This document shows, one piece after another, positions 36,001 through 46,146 of a stretch of 64,000 bases of DNA. The position numbers and the translations under genes are program-made. The first letter of the stretch is position 1, and each line of letters opens with the position of its first letter. The DNA comes from Gnetum montanum (taxonomy: Eukaryota > Streptophyta > Gnetopsida > Gnetales > Gnetaceae): NCBI GenBank assembly GCA_015680685.1, contig MNCI01025086.1:760423-824422 (forward strand), written 5' to 3'. The notes under the pieces are model-generated. The model saw only the letters and a program-made list of their open reading frames with translations, had not been told where the DNA came from and did no database searches.

Positions 36001-36166
36001 ATTTGGAAGGATGATGAGGAAGGCATCTTCTTCCAAAACTGTTGGCCCTCCAGAAAATCTGCTCTATTCCGCATAGCAGAACAGCCAACGTAACTGCTGT
36101 AGTTACAGGCCATTGCAAGCCCCGCAACGCATCATTTCTTTTGCTGTTAGTTTTGCTTGCCTTCAT
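29943..36166 (-). CDS. GT34 (GMA12/MNN10-type) glycosyltransferase, 4 exons, 305 aa
   Basis: Exons on the minus strand: 36166-35735, 32638-32515, 32240-31977 and 30040-29943. The introns (3096, 274 and 1936 nt) all begin GT and end AG, and the phases 0, 1, 1 agree across every junction. The joined frame of 918 nt is open from ATG to TAA. The product looks like a type II membrane protein: short basic N-terminus, hydrophobic anchor at about residues 19-37, then a lumenal catalytic domain. The motifs are 'NKLRYAQQHGYQFVDAS', 'PPSWSKIRAI', 'FDWVLWNDADSLITN' (the DxD metal/nucleotide-sugar site), 'SGDNDALNHLIESMP' and 'FMVHFAGLNDKKKW'. GT34 enzymes transfer hexoses or xylose in the Golgi; the acceptor here is unknown. 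The motifs look closer to the fungal/algal GMA12-MNN10 type than to xyloglucan xylosyltransferases, which are longer. Confidence 0.85.
30041..31976 (-). other. GT34 gene intron 3, with repeat relics
   Basis: 1936 nt. It holds a local tandem duplication at 31308-31393 and, at 30670-31020 on the plus strand, a degenerate stretch resembling the tail of a plant LINE ('KKSCFA*FGHIYYRWTN', pattern ENRLRWFGHVxRRP). Otherwise unremarkable AT-rich DNA. Confidence 0.6.
31308..31393. repeat. Tandem duplication of about 43 bp
   Basis: Two adjacent units share 'caagattgatagag(t/c)taaaa', 'caatctcttat' and 'taaagttt'. They lie inside intron 3 of the GT34 gene. Confidence 0.75.
31977..32240 (-). CDS. GT34 gene exon 3 (catalytic core)
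   Basis: After the acceptor gtttag it reads '(G)MFFIRNTEWSKNFLDLWW' and on through 'SGDNDALNHLIESMP' to 'TTLWK', ending with one G before the donor gtgagc. Length 264 nt. Confidence 0.85.
32515..32638 (-). CDS. GT34 gene exon 2 (second half of DxD site)
   Basis: After the acceptor ttgcag the frame opens with GAT, the second Asp of DAD, and reads 'DSLITNRDVALEYILYSIL' through 'LLTKDVIGVNA' to one extra G before the donor gtatat. Length 124 nt. Confidence 0.85.
33798..34175. repeat. Diverged tandem duplication, about 180-bp unit
   Basis: 33798-33965 and about 33985-34175 share 'cttatctatctatg(t/c)cttctcaaatgca', 'cccatgacaccatgtttttgg' and 'catt(c)...ttagtttg'. The second copy carries a short insert ('ccttgagtggtgttgttgaggg'). 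Confidence 0.75.
34190..34280 (+). repeat. tRNA-like (SINE-like) patch in intron 1
   Basis: 'gcttggctagaacatgtgg' followed by 'aagtcacatgtttgatccc', the spacing and box B form of a tRNA-derived SINE head. It is weakly conserved. Confidence 0.35.
34420..34485 (-). repeat. tRNA-like (SINE-like) patch in intron 1
   Basis: The minus strand reads 'GTTAGCCTAATTGTAAGAA' (box A-like) and 'AAGTTATGGGTTTGATTG' (box B-like), about 30 nt apart. Confidence 0.35.
34861..35050. repeat. Dispersed repeat, copy 1
   Basis: Shares with 56411-56580 the strings 'aagcctaa(t/c)ctctttt(g)', 'cctagactcaaat', 'cttacaacttga' and '(a)ccatcgctccaagt'. The two copies are about 21 kb apart in the same orientation. The family is not recognised. 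Confidence 0.65.
35250..35345 (-). repeat. tRNA-like (SINE-like) patch near exon 1
   Basis: The minus strand carries a very good box B, GGTCGCGGGTTTGATTCTC (35274-35256), downstream of 'AGCGTTAATGAGGCGTAGAGG'. This is a likely tRNA-derived SINE head in intron 1. Confidence 0.45.
35735..36166 (-). CDS. GT34 gene exon 1 (N-terminus, membrane anchor, to WNDA)
   Basis: 144 codons from ATG (MKASKTNSKRNDALRG). It ends in GAT GCC before the donor gtacgc, so the first Asp of the DxD motif is the last-but-one codon. A stop lies in frame just upstream of the ATG, which supports this start. Confidence 0.85.
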
Positions 36167-36770
36167 TTTTCCGGGGTCTGAAATGCTTCAGAAAAGCAGA
36201 TTGTGCTCTGGACTACCGAATGAAAGAAAAAAGGCTCGATAAGTGTGCACTTCTCTGCCTTCGAACAACAAATTAAAGCCAGCATCTGCTTGAAAAAGAA
36301 TACTCTGAAAAACGTGATCATTTTGCGCCTGTTGTATGAGCAGTAGGTTCCGAGTTTTTTTTTTTTAAATAATCGGTTCAGGCTGGCTGTTGGTGCGGCT
36401 TTTGTCTGCAAATGTCATAGACTTTCATGAAAATTTTGAAAGTAATTTCACATTCAAGCTTTTATGCTTTTCCTTTTCAATCAAAACCCATTAAAATACG
36501 CTGAATTTAAGCTAAACCTATCCTTGTTTGCAGCTGCAGCACTGTATGCAAGAATCGGTATCGGAACGTAAAATTTGCATGTTCAGAACCACCGCCAATG
36601 CTGCAAGACTAGTAGTGAAGACAAATGGGCGGCGTTGTAAGCCGTGAAGCTTCCATACTCACGTTTTTGAAGCGTGCTTGCTCACGTTTTGAGCTGTGCA
36701 TCATAACCCAAAAAGATTCCTAGTTCACGTTTTTGATCAATTCATGCCCAAAAAATGGTCCACGGAGACA
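36167..36770 (-). promoter_or_regulatory. GT34 gene upstream region with repeated CACGTTTTTGA motif
   Basis: The DNA upstream of the start codon is partly duplicated at 39156-39590. It contains three related boxes: 'ctcacgtttttgaag' at about 36659, 'ctcacgttttgagc' at about 36681 and 'ttcacgtttttgatc' at about 36725. ACGT cores are bZIP/bHLH sites in plants; a regulatory role is inferred. No convincing TATA box was found close to the ATG. Confidence 0.4.
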
Positions 36771-37650
36771 GAACAGTCAGTTGTGTCTGCCTTGTCGTGG
36801 GATTATTCACAGAACGTGACAGTTGCTCATGTAGCTGCAAATGCTATCATGATACTGATACCAAGATTCCAGTAGAACAATTCACAAGGCCTCCCAATCG
36901 CATCAACATGATAATTGGCAACCAGCAACCATTTTAAACATGTCAAACATGTCATCCTGCAGCCTTGTAAAACAATGTAAGCAACAGTACTGTTACTGGT
37001 ACTCTTGAGGGCATCCATATCTACATTGCATATGAAAATTTAGGTGCAAGTCACACCCATGTCAATGACACCATTTTCAACTTACGCACTTATTAACCAT
37101 TTGGCCTTCTCTCATCCAAAATTGTTTCATTGGTCGTTTGTGACTGACGATGACAGCAACGATTGTAACCCGGAGTCCTTTTTTAAAATATTGCAAAGAG
37201 GGACCACTGTTGGTAAATGGTAAATTAAAATGATCGATGTCACCGACCCAATTTAACCCTATCCGAGATTATGATACATATGCATACTTTATCTGCGGGG
37301 AACGAGCGAAGTGAGTTACCCTGTGAAACGGCGCCTTACATATACAAAGCAATTGTTCCTCTTACAAATCTGCAATTGATAACTGGGACCATTTTAAATT
37401 ATCATGGTGTGATTTGGAATCCCTATGAATGATGATCCTTTTATCAGATTATGATTTGGAATGATTATGGAGTATGATATGGCAATTGGAATGTCATGTG
37501 TTCATTTTAATTCAGTGTTGTATGATCAATAACTATTACAAATGGATAATATTTTGCATATAAATCTTAAAAGGCAGTGCACTTACAAGTGTTTTCATAA
37601 GCTAGTTTTATGAAATTTAAATTGAAATCAAAGATTTTATTTAGTTCAAA
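36771..37650. other. No gene recognised
   Basis: Mixed composition, without repeats or coding motifs that I can name. Confidence 0.5.
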
Positions 37651-38060
37651 GACTAAAAAAATTATTGGACAGACATGATATTCATCTCATGGAAAATAAA
37701 AATAGAATTAATAAAGTGGTTAAGCATTATTAGATGCAACAAAAATAGATCATACAAACTTTTTGTTACAATTGTATATTTTTGGCTAAGATCTTTAGTC
37801 AAAGGACAATTTAAAAAAACATTCTTTTGGGATTTCTTTATGCCCACTAGAATCCCAAGTCATGTGCATAAAGAAAGTAGATTTATCTAATGGAATCATA
37901 GCTTGATAACATTGTGATGGTTTTCTGTTCATATACAATACTGTAGCTCAGCAATAGAGACCAAAGACAATTGGGGATAAAGGACATCCTTGTTTAAAAA
38001 TAACTTGGGAAAAATTGGTAGTTGTAGATGACTCCTATTAAAACTTAGAATAGTAAAAAT
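37650..38060 (-). pseudogene. LINE reverse-transcriptase fragment (minus strand)
   Basis: The minus strand near 37960-37995 reads 'KQGCPLSPIVFGLY', the LINE RT motif B block (GVKQGCPLSPxLFxLY), followed by decayed frames down to about 37660. It is isolated and short. Confidence 0.5.
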
Positions 38061-38576
38061 GTATTAAAATACATTTGTGTTTTAAATTTCAAACTCATAT
38101 GAAAGAATGTATTCAGATGCAAAAGTGAAAGCCTAAGCTGAAGCTTGAATCAAAAGAATTGTAATAGAGCTGTAATGTAAGCATATGATATCTGAGGCAA
38201 AAGAGTTGCAATAATAAAGAGGAAAGCTACAAATAAAATAAGGACCTTTAGAGAGAAGGTCATCAAAACAAACCAATTGCAAGAAATTAAGGCACACCAT
38301 ATGGGTAAATACAAATTTTTTTCAGCAAATTGTTAAAGGCACAACACAGTATTTTCTGTTTACCAGTAGCTTCTACTAAAGGGATAAATCAGAATTTCTT
38401 GGATTCTTGAAGATTACTCCCCAAAAATCGGAAAAGATTGAGCAGGGGATCAAGTCCACTCAAAGCCCTAAGCAAAATGGAGATTAACGACCATGTCCAA
38501 GTAATTGCCACATTAAAAATCATTTTGGTTGTTGATACAATGTTTCCTAGTAAGGAGGAATAACTAGTTCTTAGTA

Positions 38577-38888
38577 ATGAGTGCAGCTGAGTTGGTTATA
38601 AGCTTGATGCTAACCTCGGCAATTAAAACTATAACCTCATTCAATATTAAAAAGAAGAATGTTAACCTAAAACATAGTCTTAATGGAGGAATTCTGGGAT
38701 TAATTGAAGGAGATGCATATTTATTGCAAGATGGAGATAGTCATGCAATATACTTTTATTTTAATATGGGCTTTGAATTAATTGATTTCGACAACTACTC
38801 TTTGGCAACTTTTGTTCATAGTACATTTGTTGAGTTTAGTCTTGTTGAGATATTAAAGACACCACAGTCAATGAAAGAATTTGACTAG
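38577..38888 (+). CDS. Orphan ORF, 103 aa, unrecognised
   Basis: ATG to TAG, starting MSAAELVISLMLTSAIKT, with a hydrophobic first 20 residues and 'GLIEGDAYLLQDGDSHAIYF' in the middle. I do not recognise the family. It could be an exon of a decayed gene or chance. It sits between the LINE scrap and the duplicated GT34 upstream DNA. Confidence 0.2.
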   Translation: MSAAELVISLMLTSAIKTITSFNIKKKNVNLKHSLNGGILGLIEGDAYLLQDGDSHAIYFYFNMGFELIDFDNYSLATFVHSTFVEFSLVEILKTPQSMKEFD

Positions 38889-39155
38889 TTGTATTGCCTA
38901 TATTTAGAAATTTACCTCTAGAATGTATTCATATTTTCAAATTTTACATCACCAAGTACAAGAAATAATTTTTTATCCTTGTATTTTTTATTTTATAAAG
39001 AAAACTTATCTATATTCTAATTTATGTGTACACATATTCTAATTTATACAGAAAACTTATCTATATTGTATATGATATAACTAGCCTTGAAACTTATAGG
39101 TTACACTTTCTGATGTTTGAGTGTGGTTACATAACTTATGTTCTTTAATGTTCTT

Positions 39156-39590
39156 CCGCCTTCGAACAGCAAATTAAAGCCAGCATCTTCTTGAGAAGTG
39201 ACTGTGTGAAAAACATGATCACTGCGCTGTGAGCAGTAGATTCCGAATTTTTAATTTTAAAATTGTTTCAGGCTGCTGCTTTTGTCTCCAAATGTCGGTA
39301 GGCCTTCGTCAAAATTTTGAAGGTTGCTTCAGATTGGAGCTTTTGAAGGTTGCTTCAGATTGGAGCTTTTTCTTTATGAGCTAAATAAGATTCGCTGAAC
39401 CCATTGTCTGGGAGAGAGCTTTCTGACGTTCATAAAATTTGCATGTTCTGATCCACTGATGCTGATGATGATGCTGGTAGACTCGTAGTGAAGACAAGTC
39501 CGTGGCGTTGAAAGCAATGAAGCCTCCTTACCCAAGTTTTTAAAGCGTATCTGCCCACGTTTTTTACCGGATTCATGACCACCGTTTCTC
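39156..39590 (-). repeat. Partial duplicate of the GT34 gene upstream region
   Basis: It matches 36250-36710 in the same orientation. Shared strings include 'ccttcgaacarc', 'aaattaaagccagcatct', 'aaaattttgaa', 'aaaatttgcatgttc', 'cgtagtgaagacaa' and '(c)cacgttttt'. The match stops about 90 bp before the gene's ATG, so no coding exon was copied. A 22-bp internal repeat ('ggttgcttcagattggagct') occurs at about 39331 and 39348. Confidence 0.8.
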
Positions 39591-39738
39591 ATTTATTTAT
39601 TTATATGCTCCTCGACGTGACATTCTCATGTGCAAAGACGGTGCTCGGTTGGATTTTTAGGACACTTGCAATTTTTGTAAACATTGACTTTGGTCTAACC
39701 TTTTTTTCATTATGTTAGTTTGTAGTAAGTCTCATCAC

Positions 39739-40231
39739 TATAGGTAAGAAAATATGTCCCTGTCGTGGATTTAAGGTTGTCGTGGATTTAAAGTTGTTTT
39801 CCTTTGGAACAAAGGATGAAGTAGTGTGGAAATCCTATTAGGTTTCATATTATCTTAACCATCACTAATATAACTACATGACCCTAATTTCTTTGTGAAC
39901 TTCATCACAAGGATATGTAGGCTTGTTGGAGAGGCTTCGCCTCATTGGCTCTGGCCACCGAACTTTTCTTTAGAGTGGGGCTTAAGGTTAGATGCATTAG
40001 TGTAGAAATGTGCCTTAACTCCTTAAGGGTATTGGTATCGTGTCTATGTGTTGCTTATGTCATATTCGATGCACCTCTACCAAATGGCTAGCAAGTTATG
40101 TGCTCCTATGTTGTGCTTGCAAGTGCTCTAAGCTTTAAAGCACAATCCATCATAAGTCTACCCTCCCTTGTTGTTGTTTTTGGACTCTCGGGTGGTGTCA
40201 AATGGTATTTTCAAAGGGTAGCACTGTTACA
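39739..40231 (+). repeat. Element F 5' LTR
   Basis: 493 bp, starting TATAGG (decayed from TGTAGG) and ending TTACA. It aligns with 55892-56406, for example 'gttggagaggcttcgcct', 'cgatgcacctcta' and 'aaatggtattttcaaaggg'. A methionine-type PBS remnant (TAGTACCTAAGC, 8 of 12 matches to TGGTATCAGAGC) follows at about 40234. Confidence 0.8.
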
Positions 40232-40308
40232 CTTAGTACCTAAGCTGAGGTTCACGATTTAAGATTGGTAGTGGTTTATGGTTCATTGCTTGAAACTCCT
40301 AGGCAACC

Positions 40309-41720
40309 ATGGTGCACAAGAAGAAGATCAAGGGGAGCCACCTCTTCAATAATGCTCCTACTAGTTTTGAACCTCATAACAACATGGAGGAGCATGTACA
40401 TGAAAAAGCCTATGATATGACCTTTGAATGTGAGAACCTAAATGATGATGGTGAAGTACCTATCAGGAAGCATGAGAATTACTTCCTTGACTAGGTACAA
40501 GAGATATGGAGTGTAGCTCCTTGAAATTGACAATATGATTCTTAGTCATTTGCTAGTAGTGGAGTTGGTAAAAATTATCCATGATCTTGTTGACAAGCTT
40601 GATATCCCATATCTTTGAGAATTGAATTTAGGAGCTAAGCACAAGCTCCTAACAACCTAGAATTTTGTGCTATGAAATTAGGTAGAATGGATGGGGGATG
40701 TCATTGATGATGTCTAGGTCCCTATGGGTGATGCTAGAGGCACATGTGGAAAAGCTCAAGGCAAAGATCAAGAAACTAGATGACAAGGTGGTTGTTCAAG
40801 AAAAGATAGTCACAATTGGTTTGGGGTGGTCAAACTATAAGTCTTGAGCTAAAGAGCCCAAGGCCTACAAAGGTAATCATGATAACAAGCTTCTATATGT
40901 CTTCATCTTTGAGATGAAGTGCTTCCTTAACATGAATGAATACCTAGAGAAAAATGAGGGTCAACATTGCTTTTGAATTTCTAGGAGGAGTTCCCCAAAC
41001 ATGGTAGCTTGACATTGTTTGAGGAATGAAAGTAGGGATAGCTTTTAGGTTGGTTGAAACATAGGATGATATTAAAATTTCTCTAGTGGATAACTTTTGC
41101 CCATGAACTTCTATTGACAAAGCTTGGGTAAAGTTGAAGAAACTCTAGTAGACTTAAAAGCTACAGGATTATCTTTGAGAATACTAATAAGTGGTCTTGC
41201 AAATTCTATTGATGGATGATGACACTAAGTTTTGCCTCTTGTTTAATAACCTAAAATCTTGGGCCTAATAAGAGATCAAAATTTGCAAGATCTTAAAATA
41301 CAAGGAAATACTTGAATTGATGGCCAGTCTAGTGATCAACTCAAAGCCCCAGAAGTAGGATAAGAAGGAAGTTGATGCATATCAAAATGACAAAATTTCT
41401 AGTGATGGAGCAAGTAGGCTTGGTTGAAGAAATTTTGGGAATGGCTTTTGGGGTTTTTGTCCTACTATTACCCATGGTTCTTAGGATTCTTTCTAGGGTA
41501 ATGGAAAGCAATGGACTCTTAAACGTTATTATAGGTTTGGGGTCAAGCATCCATGCTTTGGAGGACCCATGAAAAATCCTCCGAGACATCCTAGTGTATA
41601 GTGTTTTATTTGCTCTAGAAACCATGTTGCTCGATACTACCCACAAAACCCTAATTGATGACCAGCTAAAAGCAATCCAAATGGTAATTAACAATTAAGT
41701 GCTTTTGAGTATCAACCACA
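40309..41720 (+). pseudogene. Element F gag (decayed)
   Basis: The only long open piece is 40309-40494 (MVHKKKIKGSHLFNN...). Around 41090-41340 the translation with stops suppressed gives 'AWVKLKKL**T*KLQDYL' and 'KFCLLFNNLKSWA', corresponding to the gag pattern with AxxxLxxLxQxGSVxxYxxxF and FxxGLxPW. A Cys/His stretch near 41595-41645 may be a zinc-knuckle relic. Confidence 0.5.
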
Positions 41721-42259
41721 AGCTCAATCTTGGGTGACCAAGGTAAATGAAAGTGGGTATGAAATCAAGTGTGTAAGAATGATTGAGAAAATCTCTTAGA
41801 GCTTAGCATTAATTTAATTGAATGTTCAAGGGGAATAACCAAAGCAAGGACCCAACTTATGTTTGGTACACATGATTCTAGTGCAATTCCCATCGAAGAT
41901 GATAGACACCTTAGTTGACATAGATATTAATCACAAATATTTTTTTTACCAAAAATAGCTCATACCCTTAATTTACAAGTACAACTAGCTTTGACATCCT
42001 ACAAGTTAGTCAAGTTCTATTCAATCAAGTGCATAGGAATCATGAGAGATGTGGATGTGAAAGTGAGCTAGTGAAGTGAAAGGTTAGACTTCTCAGTCCC
42101 TAACATTAATTATGTTTAAGTTATTCTTAGATGAGAATTTTTTAAGAAGGAAAAGGCACTTCTCAACCCATATATAGATGTTCTTTATATTTTGCACAAG
42201 GATTTACCCTATGTAGCAAAGACCTCTACACTAGGAGCAATTGGTACTATCTGTAAAGC

Positions 42260-43240
42260 CTAGCTTGTCTCAACCATGGTGATGAAATGGGTTGTTAAGA
42301 ACCCAACCCAATAGATGTTCCTTATGGGGTTGAGAAAAATGGAAGATAGGAGTTCTACATGGATGATCTTGTGCATTGAGAATGTGTTGGGAAGATATAA
42401 GGATCCAATGTTGGTGGAGTTTCTTAGATAACTACTTGAATGATGGATCGCTAACTATAAGATTGAGCTATTGCTAAGAATTGCCCCTTCTAGGCAATGA
42501 TCTTACATAATAACCACCCCTAAGCTAATGGAGCCAAAAAAATAGTTGGCAAGTTTAGTGGATAAGGGTTACATCTAGCCCTCAAAATCTTCTTATGGTG
42601 CCCAAGTGTTATTTGCTAAGTAGGAAGATGGCACATTAAGATTGTGTTATAAATTAAAACTATTGAATAAGTACACCATCAAGAATAGGCATATAAGATC
42701 ATTGGTTTCAAACCTATTTGACTAGCTAGTAGGGGCTTGAGTATTCTCTTGACTTGATCTTTGTTAAGGTTATCGTCAAGTGTAGATTACAGAGGATTAT
42801 GAAGAAATTAAAATATGTGTCACTTGTTACAGATCATACGAGTGGATGATCATGTCTTTTAGGTTATGCAATGCTCCAAATATGTTTTGCACACTCATGA
42901 ATAAAGTATTTTATCCATACCTAGATAAGTTCAACATGATATATCTTGATGACATTTTAGTGTATGCTTGTTCAATGGAAGACCATGTTTAGCATTTGGA
43001 CTTGGTATTCTCCAAATTATGGGAGTACAAATGTTTTGTCAAGCAGGAGAAGTACGAATTCAATAAGCCAAAGTTGAAATTTTTTAGTCATGTCATTGGT
43101 GGAGGCAAGGTGAAACTAGATCCAAAGAAAGTGATAGTCATTGCCACATGGCCTATATCAAATTATTTGCATTAGTTACATCAATTATTAGGGTTAGCAA
43201 GTTACTATAAGAAATTTTTTTAGGGATTCTCTAGAGTAAT
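42260..43240 (+). pseudogene. Element F reverse transcriptase (decayed, 5' of insertion)
   Basis: Recognisable blocks are 'SLVDKGYI*PSKSSYGAQVLF', 'DGTLRLCYKLKLLNKYTIKN', 'YLDDILVY' (catalytic YxDD box, near 42940) and 'GLASYYKKFF*GFSRVI', the last immediately cut by element C. They match the gypsy RT order. Stops are frequent. Confidence 0.75.
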
Positions 43241-44077
43241 TGATGAGTGGCAAGGAACCCCTACACTCAACCATACGAATACGAGAGTAGCACGTGTGAT
43301 CCGGTCGAACTCCACAAACTAAGTGCCTACATGCCTCATGGAACAGTTAGGGTTAATCATTCGTTGTCTTCCTAGACTTACTTGTAGTTGTCATGGTGTA
43401 TGGTTAAGCAAGTTTGAGGTATATGATTTTTATATCTTTTTATGTTTTATCTCCTATGCTATTGAGTTGAAGGGTGAAGAGACTAATTAGCTAACTCTAA
43501 CTAACTAACTAAGTCTTAATTAACCTAGCATCAACATCCGTTCCCACTTACCATACACATCCTGAACTGATGCAACCTTGGTTACGAAACGCTAATCATT
43601 GCTGGGATCACCAAGCATAATGCACATGCTCGAAGTGGTCATACTGAGGCACTTAACTAGGAGAGAAGGGTTGAGAGAGATTTAATAACTAATAAATCAT
43701 TGAATCATAGATAATAAATAACTGTAAATAAAATCCTAATTAGCCTATTCCATGCACTACAAGGTTTATCCAAGAAGCTCGTCTTTATTACCATACACAA
43801 ACTTATGTTCAGGTACAGTGTCTGCTCGAATCAAGATCCGTTCACTCTGGAGTTCCTACTGTAGGCACATGGAAATTAATCTATCTCTAAAGGGGAAAAA
43901 CTACTAGAGTTTCACTATGGTCTAGACCTAGAATAAGAAACAAGGGAGAGTCACTTCTTATTTATAGATATGACGGTGCACCGCGATATCGCGTACGTGA
44001 TATCGCATACGCGATATCTCGAGGGATGCGATATCACGATGGCCGCGATATCGCGTATGCGATATTGCATCCCATCA
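43241..44077 (-). repeat. Element C 3' LTR
   Basis: 837 bp, TGATGAGTGG...CCCATCA. The U3 end (43982-44070) holds six GATAT(C/T) units with CG-rich borders, just upstream (minus sense) of the TATA box at about 43960-43975. Confidence 0.9.
43982..44070 (-). promoter_or_regulatory. U3 palindrome array in element C LTR
   Basis: Five GATATC and one GATATT cores within 90 bp, bordered by CGCG, CGTACG and related steps. Each core with its flanks is close to the 12-bp palindrome CGCGATATCGCG. The array lies between the LTR edge and the TATA box (minus strand TATAAATAAG), so it occupies the promoter-proximal U3. Confidence 0.75.
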
Positions 44078-44100
44078 TACCCCCATGACTAAATGAAAAC
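44078..44100 (-). other. Element C polypurine tract (PPT1)
   Basis: Minus strand: TTTTCATTTAGTCATGGGGG then TA and the LTR start TGATGGG. This is the canonical position of the plus-strand primer. Confidence 0.75.
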
Positions 44101-46146
44101 TCATCCTTGAGTTCCTTACAATAATATTGGGAAGGTATGGGATTATTGACTCAAATGAAACTAATGGGATGACATGTGACGGATCATCATTATAGGACTC
44201 AATAAAACTTGTGTTCATGAAAACAAGAGTGAACACCTTATTACATTGACATCAGGCATCATTTGGCATTTGAGAAAGAGAGAGAGAAAGAAGTTTTGCT
44301 GCTGCCAATGCGAAGATTACGCCTTTCATTATCCATTCGTAAGCACACCATCGATCTTGCTCCTTGCATAGCTGCTTCCAGCACTACTCCATTCCAAGCG
44401 TTCCCTCCAAATCTAATCCATTGTTGCATGATTGCCATTTGCACACACAACACAGTCTTATATTAGCAAGGGTAAATGAATCATCATGTAATTGACACCT
44501 TGCTTCGGTGTAAGTCTATTGGCTGAGTTGTGATATGGCTGATATGGATCTAGAGATATAATAATGATGACTACCAAGGGTGTAGGAGTTAGGAGAAAAT
44601 TGAAAAAATTAGGCCCCATACCCCCATGACTAATCGCAAACCTCCGGTAGCGAGAGAATGGAGAAAGAATAAGAACAAGAAAGATGGAGAAAAAGAGACA
44701 ACTAGGACATCGATGAAATGGATGTCAAGATGGAAATGAAAAAATAAAATTAATTGCAAAATGTTAGGGAAAAGAGATTAACTAGTACAGCAGAGAGGAA
44801 TGTCAATGGGTCCTCCCCAAAGCAAGCTCATGCCCTTAATGCCCTGACAATCCTACATTCAAAGAGTCCATAAGCTTTAGGAATGTCATTTGGAACAAGA
44901 GTTAAAGTCTTAACCACAAGAATTTACCTAAAAGAAAACAATGCATCCACCAAAATATACACTAATGATACAACCGATAATGAGGTGAACAATGGAGAGA
45001 AGGATGGAGAGAAGAGAATGGAATGGAATCTCAAGAACAAGGTTGTGAACAGCCCCTTGTGTGTTTCATGATTAATGTGACTTAGCAAATCTCATTCCAA
45101 CTTCAGCCTCAAACAAACCATAGCCAGTGATTTTGCATCAATGCATTCGACCAAACCATCCACTTGAATAACAAGAATGCATCTCCAAAGAGCCACCACC
45201 ATTTTGACGAAACGAATGAGGAGAGAATGGGAAGCAAGAAGGGTGTTAGTTAGAGGGAACATTTTTAGTTCCATAACCAATGCTTGTAGCCCAAGGGATT
45301 ATTTTGTCTAAGGGGTGTGCTTTGAATTCTCACTTTTTCTTTTCTCTCTCCTTTTTTTTTTGTTTTTGTGTTTTGTGTTTTTATGCATGAGAACCACACC
45401 ATGCAAAGACTTTGTTATTTTTATTAGCTCAGCTTCTGATAATTGGGTGACGTCAAAACGGTAAGAAAAATCAAGAAGAAAACATCCAAGCACCCAAGAG
45501 AATGGCTAACACAAATGCATCAAGTTCCCTTGAAGTCACACCCTTTTCAATCCTTGAGTCCTTCCTTAGTTTGAGAAATGCCCAATCACTGATTCGTTAA
45601 AGTTCTTATTAGAAAGGGACTGTACAGTTCCAAGCCAAGAGAAACAATAGACTTTCGTGGATGGATGGATGAAGTGAACTCATTGCCTGCCATATCAAAA
45701 AAACATACCTTATTATCAACATCATAACTTAAAGGTAAAAATAAAACATTAGCAACTAAGTGGAAAAATAGTTCATACCATCGTGAAGAACACTTATTGG
45801 GTGACAAACTTATAGGGTGGATAACACACACACAAACACACACAAAAAATGGAAAAGTATAACAATGTTATAAAACAAAAACAAGAGAAAAGTTGAAGAA
45901 ATTTGTAAAACAAAAATGCATAAGAAAAAAACATGTAAGAAAAAAATGTGTTAAAAAAAATGTGTAAAACAAAAAACTAAAAAGAATTGAGGGCCTCCAA
46001 TGATCAACATAGGTGGCCATCTCCCCCATGACTAAATGAAAAGGGAGAGATCCGAAATAAAGAGCGAGGTTGCCCGATACATAGGTGTAATTTGTACTGG
46101 CTGTTTTTGGTTCATGGAAGGGTTTTTTTGTTGTACATTAACTAAT
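44101..46146 (-). other. Element C non-coding spacer with two more PPT-like motifs
   Basis: Lies between pol and the 3' LTR. PPT-like motifs occur at 44617-44640 ('atacccccatgactaatcg') and 46021-46042 ('ctcccccatgactaaatg'). The stretch 44790-44850 shares 'tcctccccaaagcaag' and 'taatgccct' with elements B and D. There is no extra ORF here, unlike in B. A-rich DNA lies at 45840-45985. Confidence 0.65.

Noticed and set aside
29943-36166. Naming the gene as a xyloglucan xylosyltransferase (XXT)
   Set aside because: XXT proteins are longer and have different DxD surroundings; only the broader GT34 family is supported.
35777-36242. Plus-strand frames opposite the GT34 exon 1
   Set aside because: They are shadows of the real exon on the other strand and resemble nothing.
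44263-45843. Short ORFs between pol and 3' LTR of element C
   Set aside because: They lie on both strands, do not match the extra ORF of B and show no motif; I treat the region as non-coding spacer.
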